Source: a bacterium (GTDB lineage Bacteria; Patescibacteriota; Minisyncoccia; Minisyncoccales; Minisyncoccaceae). Taken from it: 8,595 nt of DNA. The stretch's first letter is position 1; each line of letters begins with the position of its first letter. The stretch spans positions 1 through 8,595 of the forward strand of contig JALNZJ010000027.1 of assembly GCA_023229485.1 (NCBI GenBank), written 5' to 3'. Shown piece by piece: positions 6,346 through 8,595 of the stretch. A model generated the notes under the pieces. The model was not told the origin of the DNA. It was given only the letters and a program-made list of their open reading frames with translations, and searched no databases. Position numbers and translations under genes: made by a program.

Positions 6346-6370
6346 AAAAAAAATGAGGACCGTAATCCTC
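6346..6370 (-). terminator. Terminator of the zinc-ribbon/micropeptide operon
   Basis: On the minus strand GAGGA (6366-6370), loop TTACGG, TCCTC (6355-6359), one A and eight T (6353-6346). It begins one base after the TAA of the 28-residue gene and closes that operon. Confidence 0.85.
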
Positions 6371-6457
6371 TTAAAATTTTTTTATCTGTTGTTTTTTTAT
6401 TCCGAAATAAGCTATTATTCCGAGACCTAAAAGAACAAGTAGCGAAATGACTGTCAT
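6371..6457 (-). CDS. 28-residue single-helix membrane micropeptide
   Basis: ATG at 6457 to TAA at 6371 encodes 28 residues: a short N-terminus, one hydrophobic helix (about residues 3-20, VISLLVLLGLGIIAYFGI) and a basic tail KKQQIKKF. It is a small membrane protein with its C-terminus probably in the cytoplasm (positive-inside rule). The case for a real gene is strong despite the size. A full GGAGGT lies 4-5 bases before the ATG, the best ribosome binding site in the window. The gene starts 16 nt after the stop of the zinc-ribbon gene, and the terminator begins one base after its stop. Function is unknown. Possibilities include a regulatory or stabilising partner of the upstream membrane protein, or a toxin-like membrane peptide. 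Confidence 0.8.
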   Translation of the reverse strand: MTVISLLVLLGLGIIAYFGIKKQQIKKF

Positions 6458-6461
6458 GTTT

Positions 6462-6467
6462 ACCTCC
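6462..6467 (-). promoter_or_regulatory. Strong Shine-Dalgarno GGAGGT of the micropeptide gene
   Basis: GGAGGT on the minus strand, four bases before the ATG at 6457, within the 16-nt gap after the zinc-ribbon stop. It is what identifies the micropeptide as translated. Confidence 0.8.
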
Positions 6468-6473
6468 ATTAAT

Positions 6474-7034
6474 TTATACTACTTTTGATTTTGAAAAGCA
6501 AGATGTCTGCGTGGAAAAATAATCAGCAATTCGCTTGTTGATGTTTTCCTTTTGTGGATTGTTATGAATATTTATTTTAGTTAAAATTTCTATGGCAAGT
6601 GAAGTAATCTGCGAATCATTACTTTTTAATAAGACTAAAAGCTGTTTTGTTAATTCTTCAAGTGGTTCAATTTCATGCAATACTATATCGGTCGGATTAC
6701 CAGTTAGTTTAAAAATATTTGCAACTTCTTTTAGTATGAATTTTTGTTTTTCTCTGTCTTCTATGTCTGTCTTTTGTAGAGAAAGAAAAGCTAGGGTGTA
6801 AATTCTTGCATATAATGAGTAATATGCTGGGAAATTTATGTAGAGAATGGGCAACATATTATTTTCTTTGCATTTTGGGCAAGTATTATATTTTGGATTT
6901 GTTTTCCAAAAAAAATAAAAGATGTCAATGATTCTAAGCGATAACCAAATAATTATATCTTTGATTATTTTTATCTTGCCCATCTTTGTAGGTCTTCCCT
7001 GATATCCGCAATTAGTACAAATATATTTTTTCAT
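6474..7034 (-). CDS. Zinc-ribbon membrane-associated protein, unknown function
   Basis: A 186-residue protein from the ATG at 7034. The N-terminus is a split zinc ribbon: CTNC at residues 6-9 and CPKC at 52-55, followed by NNMLP. A hydrophobic, aromatic segment (about 23-43, KIIKDIIIWLSLRIIDIFYFF) between the knuckles can dip into or cross the membrane. This ribbon-hydrophobic segment-ribbon layout resembles small bacterial zinc-ribbon membrane proteins of unknown role. The rest (about 65-186) is mainly helical and cytoplasmic-looking, with LEELTKQLLVLL and ITSLAIEILTKI as possible HEAT-like helices. A GTG at 7109 would extend it by 25 residues but lies inside hairpin P5 of the upstream RNA, so the ATG is preferred. 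No Shine-Dalgarno precedes it. It follows the structured RNA by 43 nt and precedes the 28-residue micropeptide, probably in one transcript. Confidence 0.75.
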   Translation of the reverse strand: MKKYICTNCGYQGRPTKMGKIKIIKDIIIWLSLRIIDIFYFFWKTNPKYNTCPKCKENNMLPILYINFPAYYSLYARIYTLAFLSLQKTDIEDREKQKFILKEVANIFKLTGNPTDIVLHEIEPLEELTKQLLVLLKSNDSQITSLAIEILTKINIHNNPQKENINKRIADYFSTQTSCFSKSKVV

Positions 7035-7076
7035 ATTTTTATACTTATTTATCAGTTTATTATTTTCTGTGGAAAC

Positions 7077-7219
7077 AAAAAGCCCACCACAGGTAGTGAC
7101 CGAAGCCACTCATACCAGTTTCCTGATATGGCCGGTAAAGACACCCCATGATAGGCTGTTTATTCTTTACCGGACTTTGAGCCATGCCTTTGACTTCTCA
7201 AAGGTTTAGGCCACTTTTT
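7077..7219 (-). ncRNA. Compact multi-hairpin structured RNA, family not recognised
   Basis: Read on the minus strand, nearly every base can be placed in helices. P2 is CCTTTGA-GAAG-TCAAAGG (7187-7204, 7 bp). P3 has a perfect 9-bp base, CCGGTAAAG/CTTTACCGG (7165-7173 with 7132-7140), and inner ACA/TGT and CC/GG pairs. P4 pairs CATATCAG with CTGGTATG around a GAAA tetraloop (7111-7130, 8 bp with one G-T). P5 pairs AGTGGC with GTCACT around a C(TTCG)G tetraloop (7095-7110). The ends close by long-range pairing: AAAAA and GCCTA (7219-7207) with TGGGC and TTTTT (7086-7077). GAAA and UUCG loops appear only when read on this strand, which fixes the orientation. It could be a cis-regulatory leader (riboswitch-like) of the zinc-ribbon gene 43 nt downstream, or an independent RNA. 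It did not match my memory of SRP RNA, RNase P RNA, tmRNA or common riboswitches. Confidence 0.75.
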
Positions 7220-7232
7220 AAATTGTGATTTC

Positions 7233-7261
7233 ATAATAGCTTAAAACAGAAAAAATGTGTA
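7233..7261 (-). promoter_or_regulatory. Possible promoter of the structured RNA
   Basis: On the minus strand TACACA (7256-7261; four of six to consensus), a 17-base spacer and TATTAT (7233-7238; five of six). The predicted start, near 7226, is a few bases before the first paired base of the RNA at 7219. Confidence 0.5.
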
Positions 7262-7319
7262 GAGGGGGCGTGCGATTAGTGTAATTGACACAATACAATA
7301 ATTACGATCGCCTGATTTT

Positions 7320-7325
7320 AGGTGA
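7320..7325 (+). promoter_or_regulatory. Shine-Dalgarno AGGTGA deciding the start at 7331
   Basis: AGGTGA lies 5 bases before the ATG at 7331. An upstream in-frame GTG at 7322 overlaps this site and is therefore rejected as the start. Confidence 0.7.
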
Positions 7326-7330
7326 TTATT

Positions 7331-7588
7331 ATGGGACTAAACACGGGTTTTGAAAAAGAGAGTATTGATGAATTTGATCCAGATCGGGTTTATCTAGGAG
7401 AAAGATTTTTCTGTGCACTATTTTTAATTTTCTTGTTTTTAGCTTTCTCGATTTTTATAATTGCGGTTATAATTAGTATTATGGTGTGGAATCTGCCAAT
7501 TCTAATTATTGGCGTAGTGCTTGCTGTCGGTTGTTTTTCAATTTCTATGTTTTGTGGTGCTATGGGCTCACGAAATCTTCATTACTGA
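7331..7588 (+). CDS. Small two-helix membrane protein, unknown function
   Basis: An 85-residue protein with an acidic N-terminus (residues 8-24, rich in Glu/Asp). Two hydrophobic helices follow at about 26-50 and 55-76, separated by a short turn at Trp53-Pro56, and then a short tail. This makes a small helical-hairpin membrane protein that I do not recognise. Evidence that it is real: AGGTGA correctly spaced before the ATG, a strong terminator four bases after the TGA stop, and clear membrane topology. It is transcribed divergently from the structured RNA. A TTGACA at 7286-7291 may be its -35 box, but no good -10 lies at the standard distance. It is isolated, with no operon partner on its strand. 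Confidence 0.7.
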   Translation: MGLNTGFEKESIDEFDPDRVYLGERFFCALFLIFLFLAFSIFIIAVIISIMVWNLPILIIGVVLAVGCFSISMFCGAMGSRNLHY

Positions 7589-7591
7589 CTT

Positions 7592-7623
7592 GGACTTACC
7601 AACAAATGGTACAGTCCTTTTTT
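7592..7623 (+). terminator. Terminator of the two-helix membrane gene
   Basis: GGACT-TACC (7592-7600), loop AACAAAT, GGTA-C-AGTCC (7608-7617) with one bulged C, then six T (7618-7623). It is a nine-pair stem that touches the stop codon of the convergent dus gene at 7622. Confidence 0.88.
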
Positions 7624-8593
7624 ATTTATATTTTTCTATTTTTTCGTTGTTGCGAGAATGCAAGAGAAATTCTTCTATCAGTTCTTTAACTTCGGAATTG
7701 CTTTTTGTTTCCATTAGTTTGTCTCTTAGTTCTTTAGCTCCATTAAATCCTTTTGCGTATGCGTGAAAATGTTTTTTTAGAGTATTAAATCTTTCGGGAT
7801 CATTAAAAAACTCTGTATGCTCAATGATGGCTATTAGCTTTTCTTGAGTAGATGGTATTTTATGCGAAAAAAACCAAGGATTTCCCATACTAGCCCTTCC
7901 AATCATAATTCCGTCAATTCCATTCTCTTTAGATAATTCGTGTGCTTGCAGGAAGGATTTTACATCTCCATTTCCAATGATTAATGTTTCTGGAGAATAT
8001 ATGTCTCTTAATTTCACAATTTCTTTTATTGTATCCCATTGTGCTGAGCCTCGATACATTTGTTTTCTAGTGCGAAGATGTATGGTTATTGCAGCAATGT
8101 TTTCTTGCAAGAGAGGCTTGATCCATTCATTAATTTGATTGTCGTTATATCCAAGGCGTGTTTTTACTGAAACAGGAATTTTCTTTGCTCCTTCTTTTGT
8201 CGCTCTGATAATCTGTTTTGCTAGTTTAACATCTTTTATCAATGCCGCACCCGCTCTTCGTTGCTCTATGGCTTTATCTGGGCATCCCATATTAATATCG
8301 ATGCCATCGAAACCAAGTTTTTCAATCTCCTCAGCTGCCTTTTTGAAATATGATGGATCGGAACCAAAAACCTGGGCGACTATTGGATGTTCTTCGGGAG
8401 CAAATTTTAAAACTTTAAGGCAGTTTTCATAACCTTTAAAAAATAGTCCTTCGACAGAAATAAACTCGGTCCAAAAAACATCTGGTCGTCCATACTTTAA
8501 AAACATAAGCCTAAATGCATCGTCAGTAACTCCCGACATTGGAGCTGAAACCATAATCGGTTTTTTAAGTTTTTTCCAAAAATTAGATTGCAT
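7622..8593 (-). CDS. dus: tRNA-dihydrouridine synthase (Dus family)
   Basis: A 323-residue flavoprotein that reduces specific uridines in tRNA to dihydrouridine using FMN and NAD(P)H. The TIM barrel holds the family signatures: FMN-binding APMSGVTD at residues 17-24, INMGCP with catalytic Cys104, VKTRLG with Lys144, TIHLRTRKQMYRG with His172, GNGDV, and the phosphate-binding GRASMGNPWFF. The C-terminal four-helix region (about 265-315, KHFHAYAKGFNGAKELRDKL) binds tRNA. Length is typical and no catalytic residue is missing. The ATG at 8593 is two bases from the window edge, so its ribosome binding site cannot be seen and an upstream start cannot be excluded; APMSGVTD at 17-24 makes this start plausible. 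It converges with the two-helix membrane gene. Confidence 0.95.
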   Translation of the reverse strand: MQSNFWKKLKKPIMVSAPMSGVTDDAFRLMFLKYGRPDVFWTEFISVEGLFFKGYENCLKVLKFAPEEHPIVAQVFGSDPSYFKKAAEEIEKLGFDGIDINMGCPDKAIEQRRAGAALIKDVKLAKQIIRATKEGAKKIPVSVKTRLGYNDNQINEWIKPLLQENIAAITIHLRTRKQMYRGSAQWDTIKEIVKLRDIYSPETLIIGNGDVKSFLQAHELSKENGIDGIMIGRASMGNPWFFSHKIPSTQEKLIAIIEHTEFFNDPERFNTLKKHFHAYAKGFNGAKELRDKLMETKSNSEVKELIEEFLLHSRNNEKIEKYK

Positions 8594-8595
8594 AT

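Noticed and set aside
7035..7109. GTG start at 7109 extending the zinc-ribbon protein by 25 residues
   Set aside because: The extension would translate the closing part of the structured RNA, and the ATG at 7034 starts directly at the conserved-looking MKKYICTNC segment.
7060..7113. 17-codon leader-peptide-like ORF on the minus strand with two adjacent Trp and an AGGA upstream
   Set aside because: The AGGA is the tetraloop of hairpin P4 and the ORF covers hairpin P5, so RNA structure explains the sequence better. A regulatory leader peptide cannot be fully excluded.
7486..7766. Two overlapping plus-strand ORFs at the end of the two-helix gene and over dus
   Set aside because: They run through a strong terminator and lie out of frame with, or antisense to, well-supported genes.
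8139..8432. 97-codon plus-strand ORF over dus
   Set aside because: Antisense shadow of the conserved Dus barrel including the catalytic Cys region.

Overview
The window is AT-rich bacterial DNA, most likely from a candidate phyla radiation (Patescibacteria, Parcubacteria-like) genome. This is inference from several signs. There are secreted DUF3494 (ice-binding-like) proteins with SpaA-like and DUF11 surface modules, compact genes with short hairpin terminators, a mixture of Shine-Dalgarno-led and leaderless starts, and a small tautomerase-like protein of a type I associate with these genomes. RsgA and near-consensus TTGACA/TATAAT promoters argue against an archaeon, although the RecJ-like nuclease has an archaeal domain order. 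TGA appears to act as a normal stop.

Left part (1-2700, minus strand): a cell-surface cluster read right to left. It holds a secreted DUF3494 protein, a small three-helix membrane protein, and a larger DUF3494 / SpaA-like / DUF11 protein that runs off the left edge. A near-consensus promoter at 2669-2696 gives a leader of about 210 nt with three successive hairpins. The first DUF3494 gene probably carries a one-base frameshift near its 3' end.

Middle (2800-6100): a minus-strand tautomerase-like gene, a plus-strand OB-DHH-DHHA1 nuclease of archaeal RecJ type, and a minus-strand rsgA (ribosome assembly GTPase). The last two converge on a shared, probably bidirectional terminator. rsgA looks almost leaderless.

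Right part (6140-7620): the most unusual section. On the minus strand a promoter is followed by a compact multi-hairpin RNA (about 7077-7219) with GAAA and UUCG tetraloops and a long-range closing helix. Next come a zinc-ribbon/membrane protein, a 28-residue membrane micropeptide with a strong ribosome binding site, and a terminator. Further left lie another promoter, a GC-rich hairpin and a second terminator, which together could make a small RNA. Divergent to the structured RNA is a small two-helix membrane protein with its own terminator.

Right edge: a nearly complete tRNA-dihydrouridine synthase on the minus strand. No tRNA, rRNA, CRISPR array, transposase or insertion sequence was seen.
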